Positions 8,690 to 19,267 of a stretch of DNA of 25,886 nucleotides are shown piece by piece; position 1 is the first letter of the stretch; each line of letters opens with the position of its first letter. The notes beneath the pieces were generated by a model. It was not told where the DNA came from. It saw nothing but the letters and a program-made list of their open reading frames with translations, and did not search any database. The position numbers and the translations under genes are program-made. This stretch comes from Chara braunii (lineage: Eukaryota; Streptophyta; Charophyceae; Charales; Characeae). Location of the stretch: assembly GCA_003427395.1 (NCBI GenBank), contig BFEA01000195.1:1440466-1466351 (forward strand), written 5' to 3'.

Positions 8690-9410
8690 TTTCTGGCGGA
8701 GACTTTCCAGCCGCCAGCAATGTAGAAACACGGCCAACAGTGTTTCCAGAATGTCAGTGGGGTCTGAAAACGACATTTGCATAACCCCCAAGAAATTCCT
8801 GGCGGCCCATTGGGGTCCGAAATCGCCCTTCCACGACAAAACTTTTCCAGCTGCCGGCCAGTTGGGTCCAAGTCTGGGGGAAGCTTTCCAGGCGGCAAGC
8901 TTATGCCAAACCCATATCTTAGGCCCGGGCGATGGGAAACAGAAAAGTGGACCCCACTGCAGCACAATTTTTTGGCAGGTCCGTCATTGCTGGTTACCCT
9001 ATAGGGAAAAATTCCCCTATAAAGAAACTTTACATCCGCTTGTCTTGGTGCTTGTCCAATCCCTGGCTCTCCGTTTCATATGTTATGCCCAAGCCGAGGG
9101 GTGTGCCGCCCCCCTACCCCCTCCGGATGACGGAACAACAAGGAAGAGGCAAAACCAAACTGAGTGGAAACGCTTGCCATGTCATTTGTCAGCTTTTTCG
9201 GAAGCTTTGCCGCAAAGCAGTGGGGTCTCACAAATCGTCTTCCAAAGCTTTGCCACCAATGGGACCCCACTGGCCGGCGGCGTGGAAAAGTTTTGGCGAG
9301 GAAGTGTTTTTCAGACCCCACAGGTGTTGGAAACCGTCGTGGAAAGTCGGCCCGGAAAGGAATTTCAGACCCCACTGCGGTTGGAAAGAGGTCGTTGAAA
9401 AGCTGACGGG
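8690..9410. repeat. Foldback-like field of short related GC-rich repeats
   Basis: A motif close to TTTCCAGCYGCCGGCCAG followed by TGGGGTCCGAAA recurs in plus orientation at about 8697, 8757, 8808 and 8845. It recurs in minus orientation (GACCCCACTGGCCGGCGGCG and variants) at about 8953, 9264, 9314 and 9367. Another plus copy lies apart at about 9807-9838. Plus copies on the left and minus copies on the right give an overall foldback. A small hairpin, ATAGGGAAAAATTCCCCTAT, lies near 9001-9021. Likely a non-autonomous foldback or MITE relic; no coding signal. Confidence 0.55.
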
Positions 9411-9480
9411 GCGTTTATACTCGGCTTGCGGTCTGGAAATGCAATGCCTACGAGTTTCCAGACCGTTTCCAAGGACGCCT

Positions 9481-9600
9481 CCAGACGAGTAGGGGGGGGG
9501 GGCATGTCAAACAGTTTCTAGAATCGGGCTGGACGTCCCTCCAGACGAGTAGGGGGGGGGGGCATGTCAAACAGTTTGTAGAATCGGGCTGGACGTCGTG
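9481..9600. repeat. 60-bp tandem duplication (two copies)
   Basis: 9481-9540 and 9541-9600 are the same 60-base unit with only four or so differences, mostly at the very end. Each copy holds CCAGACGAGTAGGGGGGGGG and AGAATCGGGCTGGACGTC. The ten-G run could promote slippage. Confidence 0.95.
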
Positions 9601-9939
9601 GCATTTTGTCTACACTTCATTGGCTGCGCAAGCAGGCCATGGACCACAGCCCCTGCCGGACTTGCCTTTTTCGGAAACACCCCAGGGCGATTTCCTATTC
9701 GGGTATGCCCTGCTTTTTCAACTGCCGAAACTATCGGGCTGTGGCGGGGTCCCAACGAAATGGGGAAGATTGTTTCATGGTCGGCCGTTTTTTATGGCCA
9801 ACACCAGTTTCCAGCCGCCGGCCAGTGGGGTCCAAGCCCAAGTCTGTGATGGCCCCCCCCAATATTTTTGCTGTGGAACTTACTTCCCCCGCTTTTGTTT
9901 TTGTTTTTGTTTTTTCTTTTTGCCGGGACGTAGGTCTCA

Positions 9940-10061
9940 GAGCATCTCCACAGATTCCCCAAGACAAAAAAGAGCATCTCCAGATTCTTGGGAGCATCTT
10001 TTTTTTTTTTTTTTTTAATGGGAAACTCGGGAGCATCTCCATATTCGGGGGAGCAACTCCA
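9940..10061. repeat. GAGCATCTCCA interspersed short repeat, five copies
   Basis: GAGCATCTCCA occurs at 9940, 9972, 9992 (truncated after GAGCATCT by a T run) and 10031, with a variant GAGCAACTCCA at 10051. Most copies are followed by AGATTC or ATATTC. GAGCATCTCC-type words are common at the ends of plant MITEs, so this may be a degenerate or nested MITE end. All copies face the same way. Confidence 0.7.
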
Positions 10062-10244
10062 GATTCTCCACTCATAAATCAATGAGTGTTCTTCTCCTCT
10101 ACGCTCTGGACATGATTAGGGTAAGATCCATCCGTTTCTGGCGGTAGCGGTAACTCCAGCCATTTACAGTCTGGAAAGTACCAGTGTCTTCAGGAAACGA
10201 CAAAAGAGGAACACGAGTACCGACGGTGATGAACTGTGGAAATC

Positions 10245-10365
10245 GGGCGTCGCCAGACCACTCCGAAATGTGCAAGATCAGAATAACCTTACCGCTAGAA
10301 CACGGCCGGATGCACCGGCCACATTTTTGTGGTCTTCACATTTCGAGAGTCGTGTGGCGAGGCCC
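10245..10365. mobile_element. Short MITE, 121 bp
   Basis: The left end GGGCGTCGCCAGACCACTCC (10245) and the reverse complement of the right end, GGGCCTCGCCACACGACTCT, form a terminal inverted repeat that extends into GAAATGTG on both sides. The inner part reads CTAGAACACGGCCGGATGCA then CCGGCCACATTTTTGTGG. The flanking 3-mers (ATC left, ATG right) do not match perfectly, so either the element is old or one end has decayed. Confidence 0.75.
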
Positions 10366-10407
10366 ATGCAGAAAAGGACATCGCATAACATTGGGGAACT
10401 ATATTTA

Positions 10408-10719
10408 GGGCCTCGCCACACGGCTCTTGAAAAGTGAAAAAGACAAAAATGTGGCGGGACCCAAGAGTGGGGACCACACCTATGAACTGTTGAAATACAG
10501 ACCTGTGCTCGAATCCACATGATGGAACTTGACGAGTAAAACCAACTACTAATCAATTGCTTGGGGCCGGTCAGCTCAATGATAATATCTCAAGGCCGTC
10601 GCCCTTTTTTTTGTTTTGTTTTTTTTTAAATAAAAAAGATGTGGCGGGCGCGTTTGGCCATGTTCTAGGGCGAAGTTCATTCTCATTTTGCACATTTCGA
10701 GAGTGGTGTGGCTATGCCC
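10408..10719. mobile_element. MITE, 312 bp, with TTA target duplication
   Basis: The left terminus GGGCCTCGCCACACGGCTCT (10408) pairs with the reverse complement of the right terminus, GGGCATAGCCACACCACTCT (ending 10719). TTA flanks both sides (10405-10407 and 10720-10722). A 3-bp TTA duplication is the hallmark of PIF/Harbinger and Tourist-type MITEs. The interior has no ORF and contains the shared CATGTTCTAGGGCGAAGTTC word near the right end. Confidence 0.85.
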
Positions 10720-10740
10720 TTATAGTTTTCAAAGGGTCTC

Positions 10741-10882
10741 GCCGCACGGCACACGAAACGAAAATGAAACGCGTGCATCTGCCCACCAAAGGTGGCAAAA
10801 TACACTCGTTACTATTTATAGCAAACCGACGAACCTGACCATTGCCTGGCGGAAGATACATTCGTTTCGTGTGCCGTGCGGC
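10741..10882. mobile_element. Short inverted-repeat element, 142 bp
   Basis: GCCGCACGGCACACGAAACG (10741-10760) has an exact reverse complement at 10863-10882, and pairing continues to about 10766 and 10859. The left end is preceded by GGGTCTC, close to the GGGCCTC terminus of the neighbouring MITEs. The right end lacks the matching outer bases. No ORF. Confidence 0.8.
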
Positions 10883-10958
10883 AACGGCCGAAGACTGTCC
10901 AAGGTTTTCAAACAAAAAAAAAAAGGAAAAAAGAAGAGGAACACGAACCTTCACAACA

Positions 10959-11019
10959 TCTTTCTCCCTTTTGCATATAAATGAGCTGAGTCTTCTTTAA
11001 AAAAAAAAAAAAAAAAAAT
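10959..11019 (+). mobile_element. 5'-truncated LINE 3' end with poly-A tail
   Basis: AAATGAGCTGAGTCTTC before an A run (about 11000-11018) resembles the 3' end of the large LINE (AAATGAACTGATTCTTC before A, ending at 19142). The short insert sits between CTTCACAACA at 10949-10958 and another CTTCACAACA at 11020-11029. This fits a heavily 5'-truncated LINE insertion with a 10-bp target duplication. The match is short, so confidence is moderate. Confidence 0.5.
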
Positions 11020-11046
11020 CTTCACAACACACAAAAAAAAAAGCTC

Positions 11047-11307
11047 ATAGGGGGAGGGGACCGGAGGGGAGGCACAGTGACTGGCCCATCGGAGAAGCTC
11101 GGTCCTGATGCTACCGGCTGACCCCTGGCCGGTATCGCCCACCTGCTGGTGGGTGCAGCTCCCGCATGTTCCCTCGTTGGAGGCTTGAGCACGGATGTGG
11201 CTGCTACGGGGTTCCCCGTAATACTATAATGACAATACAAAAGGCCTGAAAGGCCGTCCTGTCCAGATTTGACAGGTAATTGAATTGGTTGGGCTTAAAG
11301 AGTTAGC

Positions 11308-11340
<33 letters not shown>
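11047..11340 (+). mobile_element. Short retroposon-like segment with poly-A tail
   Basis: About 265 bases of GC-rich sequence followed by about 30 A (11311-11340). An A run plus GCTC precedes it (11033-11046) and follows it (to 11344), which could be a target duplication that includes A bases. It has no ORF. It could be a truncated end of another LINE or a SINE; an A-box-like TGGCCCATCGG occurs near 11083 but no B box follows. Confidence 0.4.
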
Positions 11341-11343
<3 letters not shown>

Positions 11344-12003
11344 CGAAGGATAGAGGTGTAAGTAGGATAGGTGGAGAAGTTGCATGATACTTTTGTGGAA
11401 ATTCGGATCGTTTATCAGTAGTGAGTTACTCAAGAAGAAAGCCATGAGGAGAAGGGTGGAAGATCGAAAGAGAAGTGAGTAGGAGGAGTCGGGTCTCTTG
11501 GGAGAAAAGGCAATGAGAATCAGAAGGCTCTGAGGCCACAGGGGATCGCCACGCTCCTCCTAGTTCGGCAACTCCGAGGTATCAACCCGGTGAAGGCGCC
11601 GGTACAGGGCAAGGGAGAGTGGCCCTATATGGCCTACGGCGTATGTTGGAGATGGGAAGGCAACCGGCTGAAAGACAGTGATGGGCGGTTGCCCATAGTC
11701 CCAGGGCCCACTCACCCTGTTCGAGGAAGCGTCTAGGAGGTATCTCCCTCAAACCATGGCGGTCAACACTGCGCTAAAAGGACAGGGCCTTCGCTGATTC
11801 CAATGGTGATTAGAAGAAGCAGGACGGGATTAATAAGGGAAAGAGGGGACCAAGACCTGCGGCCGGAGTCGGGGGCGGCTTATCCCCACTGAAAACGGAG
11901 AGAGACTGATGTCCAGTTTATGCTAGCGTTGACCAGGAAATAGGTTCGTGATCAGAGGTGAGCAATAATTATGTAATTTAAGAGAAGGGGGCGAGCTCTG
12001 AGA
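11341..12003 (+). other. LINE 5' untranslated leader (probable)
   Basis: GC-rich and G-rich on the plus strand, with no family-like ORF, directly upstream of the ORF1 start. It would contain the internal promoter of the element, which I cannot identify. Confidence 0.5.
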
Positions 12004-14450
12004 ATGAATGGGGAGGGTGCAGCAGAGGGAGGGAGAGAGAGGAGATCCCCCCCTCCTCGACCGCCGGAAACAAATTTTTGGACCATGGAGGACAGAACAA
12101 GACAATCGATTGGTCAATGCTATGACGAGGGGGTGGTCCAGTTAGTAGACAACGTGGGAGAGGTAGTGATCGATGAGAGAGGGAAGCGCTTCAAAGGAAA
12201 CGAGTCCTTTGATGCGATCAAAGAGCGATGGTTGAAGGAGCGAACGGTCATCTTTATTTTTCAGGATGTTGCCCAGGATCTCAACAAAAGTGTGAAAGAA
12301 GTTCTAATTAGGGCGCATGAAAATGGTTGGATGGCCAGACGTCTGTTCGATCCGAGTGTGAGAAGGGGTAGAGTCAAATTTGAAAGCCCGAACGTGGTCT
12401 CCTACGTGGCAAAAGCAGTGGAAGTGGCTAATTGGCTAATCCAGAAGAGAACGATCAAGTTGAATTTGAGGGGAATAGAGTATTCGGTGCTGGTAAAAAC
12501 GTGGATGACGAAGCTGGAGTTGAAAGAGTGGAGGTTGAGAGAAGCAGAGACGAACTTCTGGATAGTCGCACTCAGAGTTCCTTTGGACGCAATGTGTTAT
12601 CTCCCTTCGGCGGTGCAAGGCTTAATTGGAGGTGTGAAGCTTATGCACCCACCAGAAGCCGACAGATCCAAACCGAAGTCAATGAACATCAAAATGGATA
12701 TGGAACCACAGGCTCGGTTTCGGGTTGAGGATTCTCTAACAATTGAGTCACCTAAAGGAGAACTCTGGACCGTGGAACTGGCTACTCCATATTCGGACTG
12801 GTGCAGGAAGTGTCGTTGATACTTCTACACAGAAGAGATTGCCCGAGACAATCGGTGGTGGGCCCTAGACGCAGTTGGTCGAACTCTCACCTTCCACCAC
12901 AGCAACCTCAAGGGAGACAGCCACAAAGTCAAGTTCAAGGACAGGGTCAAGAGCAGCAACAAGCGGAGCCGAGTCGAAGCGGGTTACCTCCAGCCCATCC
13001 GCAGTCACAGACAAGGGCCCACCCTGCTCAACAGAGTGGTTCCTTGGGAAGGCCGGTTGAGAGATCGCATGAACAGCAGCAGGGACCAGAGAACAATTTC
13101 GGCCCGCAAGGGCAGCAGGGAGGAATGGGTCAAGCGCTATACCCCAATGGCACAGACTATGGTCACTACGCTCCTGTATACCATCCATCTCCAGGGATCT
13201 CACTTCTGACACCTTGGGCGAATCAGCCTATAGGACCAGTGGGTCCGGGATTGCAGTCACCGTACCCCCATGTGGGTCAGCCGGTACTATTGGGGGATGT
13301 TCACCAGTCTCAGGGTGGATTGAGAGTACCAGGTTGCCAGACGGTACATGCATACCAGACAGTATTACAACAAGTACCGATAAGGGCGGTACAGGTGCAG
13401 GATCAACCAGCGCTGGCCACAAGGGGGGAAGGAGGCCATTATACACCCCAGCAGTGGGACAAACACTCAGAAGGACAGGGAGGATCGGGACTTCGAGACC
13501 CCAGGGTGCAGAGGGCGAGGAGAGGACATAGTGCAAAACCGACAAGAATTCCAATTACGATAAGGGAAGAGGAGCAGGGAAATGCGCAAGGTGATTGGAG
13601 GGGGAACCGATCTGGCCTGTCCTCCTCTTCAAGATCGAGGGTGGAGATGGGAAGTGAGTTCGTTGGAGACGACCGTTCACTGGGGGGCACAAGATTCCTA
13701 CAGGCAGAGGGCTCAAAATCCTCAACAGAAAGCTCAGGAGCTGCACGAGCACGGGGAGAAGGAGATTCAGACACATCGAGTAAACGAGAATACAGGTCCC
13801 AACAGAGACGGGATCCAAAACCAATTGAAAGGAGGATGGTCCCACTTGTCTGTGCAATGGCAGGCAACTCTCCTTTCTTCCTGGGGTTGACTCAGGCGAA
13901 CGGGCGACCATACTTACCATCTGTGACTACGACAAAGTCGCCACTACCAGGGGAGATTGTGACTCGAACGAAGTTCCTCTTTGGGGATGTATTTCTAATT
14001 AGGATCATCCCAAGACCAGTGATGGTAAGCTGTGTGGTGCCACTGGAGGAAAGAATCTTGAAATTTTATTTTCCTATCTTGGACGCCAGGTTGGACACCG
14101 CTACTGCAGAAGCTATGACCTAGGCAGGGGTTAAATGGTTCAACTTAGAGGCGGTGAGGGAGGAGAATAGTCATGAGCTGGAGGCAATAGCGGTGTCAGA
14201 GGAAGTCTCGGTGCTGATACTACTGCAGGTCAATGAGAAGCTGCCTTCCAGACAAAACCTGCAATCCAAGTTCATACTAGATGCATTAGTGGACAGTTGG
14301 CGCGCTGCTACTCAATCCAACAGATTGGGTAGCAGCGGACAGCGAAGCCCGATGCACCAGTCTCCGACAGGTCCAGTACCCAGGTGGGGAGATGAGCTAC
14401 CAGAGTCCTGCATCCAAGACCAAGCGAAAGAAGCAGCTGGTGATGGGTAA
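12004..14450 (+). pseudogene. LINE ORF1 protein (RNA-binding, CCHC knuckle), broken
   Basis: ORF1 proteins of plant L1 elements bind the element RNA. The frame opens at ATG 12004 (a second ATG at 12085) with an N-terminal domain containing AIKERWLKERTVIFIFQDVA, VANWLIQKRTIKLNLRGIEY and ELKEWRLREAETNFWIVALR. A CCHC zinc knuckle sits at about 12798-12845, but TGA 12817-12819 interrupts it and a frameshift just after moves the second half into the next frame. From there a long Gln/Pro/Gly-rich linker (about 12880-13850) leads to a folded-looking C-terminus (MVPLVCAMAGNSPFFLGLTQ and later FLFGDVFLIRIIPRPVMVSC). TAG 14121-14123 interrupts the same frame, which then runs to TAA 14448-14450. The end overlaps ORF2 by 59 bases. 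Confidence 0.8.
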
Positions 14451-17400
14451 GCTGAAACTAGCTACTTGGAATGTCAGAGGGCTGGGGGATACTACGGGAA
14501 GGGAGAAGAGGAAAAGGGTCAAATCGTGGATATTTAACCAGAAAGTGGACTGTATCTGTTTACAGGAAACTAAACTGGGAGAGGATACGTTTAATTTGAT
14601 TCAGGGATGGTGGGATGGCCCACAGTATTGGTCGCCAGCGCAGGGTACCAGAGGAGGGTGTAGTATTATAATCCATAGGAGGTTGCAGGACGACATCGTA
14701 GACGCAGAGATAGACCTCTGGGGTAGGCGGGTCTGGGTCAAGCTTCGAACAGGCCAGAAGTAATGGGTATTGATGATGGTTTATGCCCCCTCAGAACCGA
14801 CCTCCCGTGCAGTGTTTTTTGAAGATCTACAACGATTGGTCCCCCCGATTGAGGCGCTGTGTAAGGACTCTAGGGTGGCAGGAAGGAAGGACACTTCAAC
14901 ACTCCTAGAATTAATACAGGAGAGGGAGCTGTCAGATCCGTACAGAAGCTTGAACCCGGAGGATGCAAGTTATACCTGGTACTCTAACATACGCAGAGAG
15001 AGGGACCGAGAAGAGGTTAAAAGGCGTAGATTGGACTACTACTTAGTGGGCAAAGGACTGACACAGGCGGTGACGCATGTGTACCAAAAGCCCCATCCGC
15101 TGTCGGATCACAAACCAGTGATCATGGACCTTGCCTCGGTGGGAGAGGGAGGAAGAGGGCGTGGTTATTTCAAACTGAACGCGCAGAACTTGGAGGATTC
15201 GGGGTTAACCTCCTAGGTTAAAGAACACATGGAGTCGTGGCAACTGGTCAAACCACAGTTCACTTCCACAGCGGAATGGTTAGATGGGGGTCTGACCGTG
15301 ATCTCAGGGGTAATGGATGTGAGCTCCAGGATTCTAGCACGAGAGCGTAACAGAGAAGAGGACCAATGCAGAAGGAGGGTTGAGGAGGCAGAGAGGAGAC
15401 TGAAGTTGCACCCGATCTCAGAGTTAGTTTGGGCAAAGGAGAGAGAACGCTGGCTGGCTGCCTGGGAGAAATTACTGATGGAGAAACAACTAAGATTGGA
15501 AGAGTTGTTGAAAGTAAAGGGTTTGCTGGTAGACGACAAAATGACAAAGGAGAACTTCCGTAAGCTACTCCCAAGTACTTCCTTTCAACAGGTGGTGCAA
15601 CTGATTCACCCTTTTAATCATGGAGCGCCACCGGCCACCTCACAAGAGGACATGCTCGAGTACGCGAAGATCTACTACGCTGACATTCTTACAACCAGGC
15701 GCTGTCAGGACACTGCGGACTCAGATCTCTCTCAGGAACTGGACATGTGGGAAGATACCATGGTCCAAGTGGAGGAGGTGGACTGGCTGGCATCAGATAG
15801 ACCAATTACAGAGGAAGAGTTGAAGCAAACTCTTAAGGTGATGACTGCTGGGAAATGCCCGGGAAGAGATGGGTTGACAGTTGAGTTCTACCGGGCCTGT
15901 TGGGAAGCGTTGGGGCCTGCGTTAGTAGAAGTGTACAATGAAGTCTTGATTGGAGGGAAACTGGGAGGGGCCATGACGCACGGTGTTATTTCGGTTATGT
16001 TCAAGAAAGGTGATAAGGCAAACATTAAGAACTACCGGCCTATTTCGGTTCTTAATGTTAGCTACAAGATACTGGCCAAGGCGTTGGCGCTCCGGTTGGG
16101 AGCGATCCTCCCAAAGTTGGTAGAGAGAGATCAGGGAGCATTTGTACAGGGCAGATCTATCTTTGTCAATATCTTGACGACCATCGAGAGCATTGAAGTG
16201 ATTCAGGGAGAGAACTTGGATCTAGTGATACTTCTATTGGACATGGAAAAGGTCTGCGACCGGGTTGGTTGGCCTTTCGTGCTGACGACATTGAAGAAGC
16301 TAGGATTCGATCAGGGATTGTGGAGGTGGGTCATTGCTATGTATACCTTCGCCACGTCTGCCGTGCAAGTCAATGGTCACTTGTCGAAGACATTTCACCT
16401 GTCCAGGTCGTTGCGCCAGGGTTGCCCCCTGGCTCCACTTCTCTTCGTGCTTCAGTCGGAGATCCCCCTCAACCGTATCAGGAAGCAACCCCGCATCAAA
16501 GGCCTTCCCACATTCGCAGATAAAGACTGCAGAGCTAAGGCGCTCGCCGATGATATGCTGCTAATTTCTGGTAATACGGAGGAATCATTGGGGGCGGTGA
16601 AAACGGTTTTGTCAGATTACTCCCTGCTATCCGAGGCTCAGGTGAACTGGTCCAAATCGACATATTTACTGCCACAAGGTAGGAATCTAGTGGTGGAGTG
16701 GGGTATGCAAAGGGTGAATGCAGAAACTGGAGAAAGATACTTGGGAGTGATGGTTAGTACTCAGGTGATGAGCATCACCCAAGGGGCGATTCTCCAACAA
16801 AGAGAAGGAGCAAGACTGAGAAGTTGGGGCCCGGCGGGTCATTTATCACTGTATGGGAGAGCCTTAGTCATCAATGTTTCTTTGTTCTCTCTTATCTGGT
16901 TTGTAGGAATGGTACGAGAACTGGCAGGTGCTGTCATTACGGAGATTCGAAGATTGGCAGCGAGGTTCCTTTGGAAACCTCGAGCCAGAGATGAGGAAGG
17001 TTTCATAAGGAAAGTGGCATGGGAACTGATTACATTTCCTAAAGACCAGAGGGGACTAGGACTAATAGACCCACAGAGGAAGAATCAGGCTCAACTCAGG
17101 CAATGGCTGACGAAGGTGCCTATGGCAGAGGAGAAAGAAGATTGGATTTGGTTGGCGGAGAGACTGTTAATGAGAGAATGGCAGCTCAGTCGTCCAGAGG
17201 ACGTATGGGTTTGTTTTTTCGTAGAGTCATTCATGAAAAAGAGGTTGACCTCGGAATTCTGGGATACAGTGAGAAAGGCATGGCTGAAGCAACAACCAGA
17301 GGAAAGGGAGCCTCCGAGGACTAAAGAGGAGGTGCTGCGACAGGGATTGTTCAAAAATTACTTTATTGTGAACGAGGAGGGAGTGAGCTTTCGGGCCAAT

Positions 17401-18668
17401 GGGTCCCCGGGATCATTTGGTAGGGCTTGGATACGGAAGGGAGTCTCAAGAATAATGGATCTGTGGTCCGAGCCTTTGGGCACATGGAAGCCATTTGCGG
17501 AGATACACCAATCCCTACGGGGGCTATGGCACGCGGAGGAGCACTGGCAGCAGCTGCTTCGGGCCATCCCGACAGACTGTCAATTCCTCTTTGGTCCAGA
17601 GGGAGTAGACCCGGTGGGCACTTGGTATGCTGCACCACCGGAGCAGGGTAGAGAGGAGTTGTAGGAGCTTCAGGGATTTACATAGGGAGGGTTCAGAGAG
17701 GTACAGAGATGGGTTACTGCAGGTCTAAGTTCCGCTGTAGTCCTGACAGGGAGAGAGGTGATCCAACAGTGGACCAACCCACCGCAAGCCAGAGTCATCC
17801 AAGAGCGGAATCGCAGAGGAACAATCCGATCCACAGTATGGGTGGGGAGAGCTTCCCTTAGAGAACTGCCAATTGACCCTAGGGCCTGGAAGTGGAGGGA
17901 AGGAGTGGCCTCAAGAGCGAGCCCACACGGGGTCTATCTCTCGAATTACTCAGTGGCAGAGTCTTACAAGCTGGCGAATAGATCAAGGAGAAACCCAGCA
18001 AGCGTGGCAGTGGCCAGATGGGGTGCTGTCCTAATGGAAGACCTACAGGGAAGGGAAGGGGACTTTTTAAAGTTATGGAATGTGCTTCTCACCCTTCCGG
18101 ATCTGAAACAAGCGAGTCTTCTCTGGTTGCTCTCCCTCCTGGTTACTCCCTCAGCGGTTTGGTTATGCAATCGAGGGATGGAGGAGGTCCCCCTGAAATG
18201 CTCTCGCTGCTCTTGGCCGTTCGAATCCACCAAGCATTTGTGGTGGGATTGCCCAACGTCAAAGAGGGTATGGAAATGGTGGGAGGACCATTGGATTAGA
18301 ATGGGAGGGGAGGGCATTGAGTGGGACGAGCGATGGGTGCTACTGGGATTTGTCCAGGAAGATCATACTGGTAAGGAAGGTTAGCCGTACGTGGCCAAGT
18401 GACTAGAGCGGTCATCTGCTCTGTCATCTGGGCTGACAGGAACCGGTCCAGATTTGAGGGACGACCGCTGTCAGATCAGGAAATCAAAGGGATGATTAAG
18501 CAAGGAAAGAGGAGAGCTATCTGGGCGGACTGGCGCAGGAAGGTCAGAAGCGGTAAAGGGCCAAGAAGGCACCTTTGGTGGTTCTTGAGAGCATGGGGCA
18601 AATGGAACCAACTGGCAGGGGTTCACACAGTGAGAGGGTTAGTGGTCTCTAAATGGCTGAGTTCGTAG
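14392..18668 (+). pseudogene. LINE ORF2: APE endonuclease plus reverse transcriptase, broken
   Basis: ORF2 nicks target DNA and reverse transcribes the element. The ATG at 14392 or 14443 leads into the endonuclease (KLKLATWNVRGLGD, CLQETKLGED, MMVYAPSEPTS, RLDYYLVGKG, HPLSDHKPVIMD). The GDFN catalytic block expected after KDSRVAG (about 14868-14880) is absent: an in-frame deletion. Reverse transcriptase motifs follow: CPGRDGLTVEFYRACW (about 15856), VMFKKGDKANIKNYRPISVL, QGAFVQGRSI, LLLDMEKVCDRVGW (motif A), RSLRQGCPLAPLLF (motif B) and ALADDMLLI (motif C, with Leu-Ala-Asp-Asp rather than YADD). A late CSRCSWPF with HLWWDC (about 18199-18252) is the zf-RVT-type end. Stops in frame: 14761, 15214, 17662, 17683 and 18382; after the last the frame shifts and runs to 18668. 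Confidence 0.9.
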
Positions 18669-19142
18669 TAGAGCAGGTAGGCAGGTGTAGACATAGGAAC
18701 GAGTTATCTCAGTAGGGAGGACCAGGGTTACTCGGTCAGTATGGAGGAGGCTAGAGAGTACCATAGTTTAGAACCAGAGTACTCGGTTCGGTAGGGACGC
18801 AGTGGTCCATGTAGAAGAGTGCTGCAGCGTAAGGAACGCAGGTAGCGTTCCACCAGATCGTATAGATCTGGGCTTCGTGTTAGACGAGGTAGAATAGGAA
18901 GCGTTTCGGCAGAAGGATGCACTTGCGGAAAGAAAGAAAGGTTCACAAAGTTCAGGTAGGTTTAAGTAACAGTGATAGGAAAAGCCGAGTTTTGGAATTG
19001 GAATTGAAATCGCCGTGGTGTACCTCCGGCTCGGCTGGGGTCGTAAGCTAAACTGGCTGATGCTGCTAGGATAACACCGGGTAGATTTGCGGGGTCCGCG
19101 GCCTCAATTATGTCTGTTTTGGAATGAAATGAACTGATTCTT
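18669..19142 (+). other. LINE 3' untranslated region
   Basis: No ORF. It runs from the end of ORF2 to GAACTGATTCTTC immediately before the A-rich tail. Confidence 0.7.
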
Positions 19143-19178
<36 letters not shown>

Positions 19179-19206
19179 AAAAAAAAGAAAAAAAAGAAAA
19201 AAAAAG

Positions 19207-19237
<31 letters not shown>

Positions 19238-19265
19238 AAAAAAAAAAGAAAAAAAATAAAAATAA
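19143..19265 (+). repeat. LINE A-rich tail with regular G interruptions
   Basis: A pure A run of about 33 bases followed by blocks of 5-8 A separated by single G, ending in AAATAAAAATAAA. This is an aged or slippage-modified poly-A tail. Confidence 0.9.
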
Positions 19266-19267
19266 AG

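Larger units (their letters stand above)
11341..19265 (+). mobile_element. L1-type LINE retrotransposon, near full length, inactive
   Basis: A non-LTR retrotransposon copies its RNA by target-primed reverse transcription. The order here is a 5' leader (about 11341-12003), ORF1 with a CCHC knuckle (12004-14450), ORF2 with endonuclease, reverse transcriptase and a C-terminal Cys/His motif (14392-18668), a 3' UTR, then an A-rich tail from 19143 that becomes (A5-8 G)n. That is the plant L1 layout. Both ORFs carry stops, frameshifts and a deletion, so the copy cannot move by itself. The 5' boundary is uncertain because a separate A-tailed segment abuts it. Flanking copies of CTTCACAACAC lie at 11020-11030 and 19563-19573. 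Confidence 0.85.

Noticed and set aside
8532-9492. Two long overlapping plus-strand ORFs (288 and 186 residues)
   Set aside because: Both run through the repeated CCGGCCAGTGGGGTCC field; the same repeat appears in both orientations, which is not expected of a coding exon.
9940-10061. CRISPR-like spacing of GAGCATCTCCA repeats
   Set aside because: The repeats are only 8-11 bases, spacing is irregular (20-39 bases), and the context is eukaryotic; better explained as MITE-end repeats.
11083-11150. Possible RNA polymerase III A box (TGGCCCATCGG), suggesting a SINE
   Set aside because: No matching B box (GGTTCGANNCC) is found at the usual distance, so a tRNA-derived SINE is not supported.
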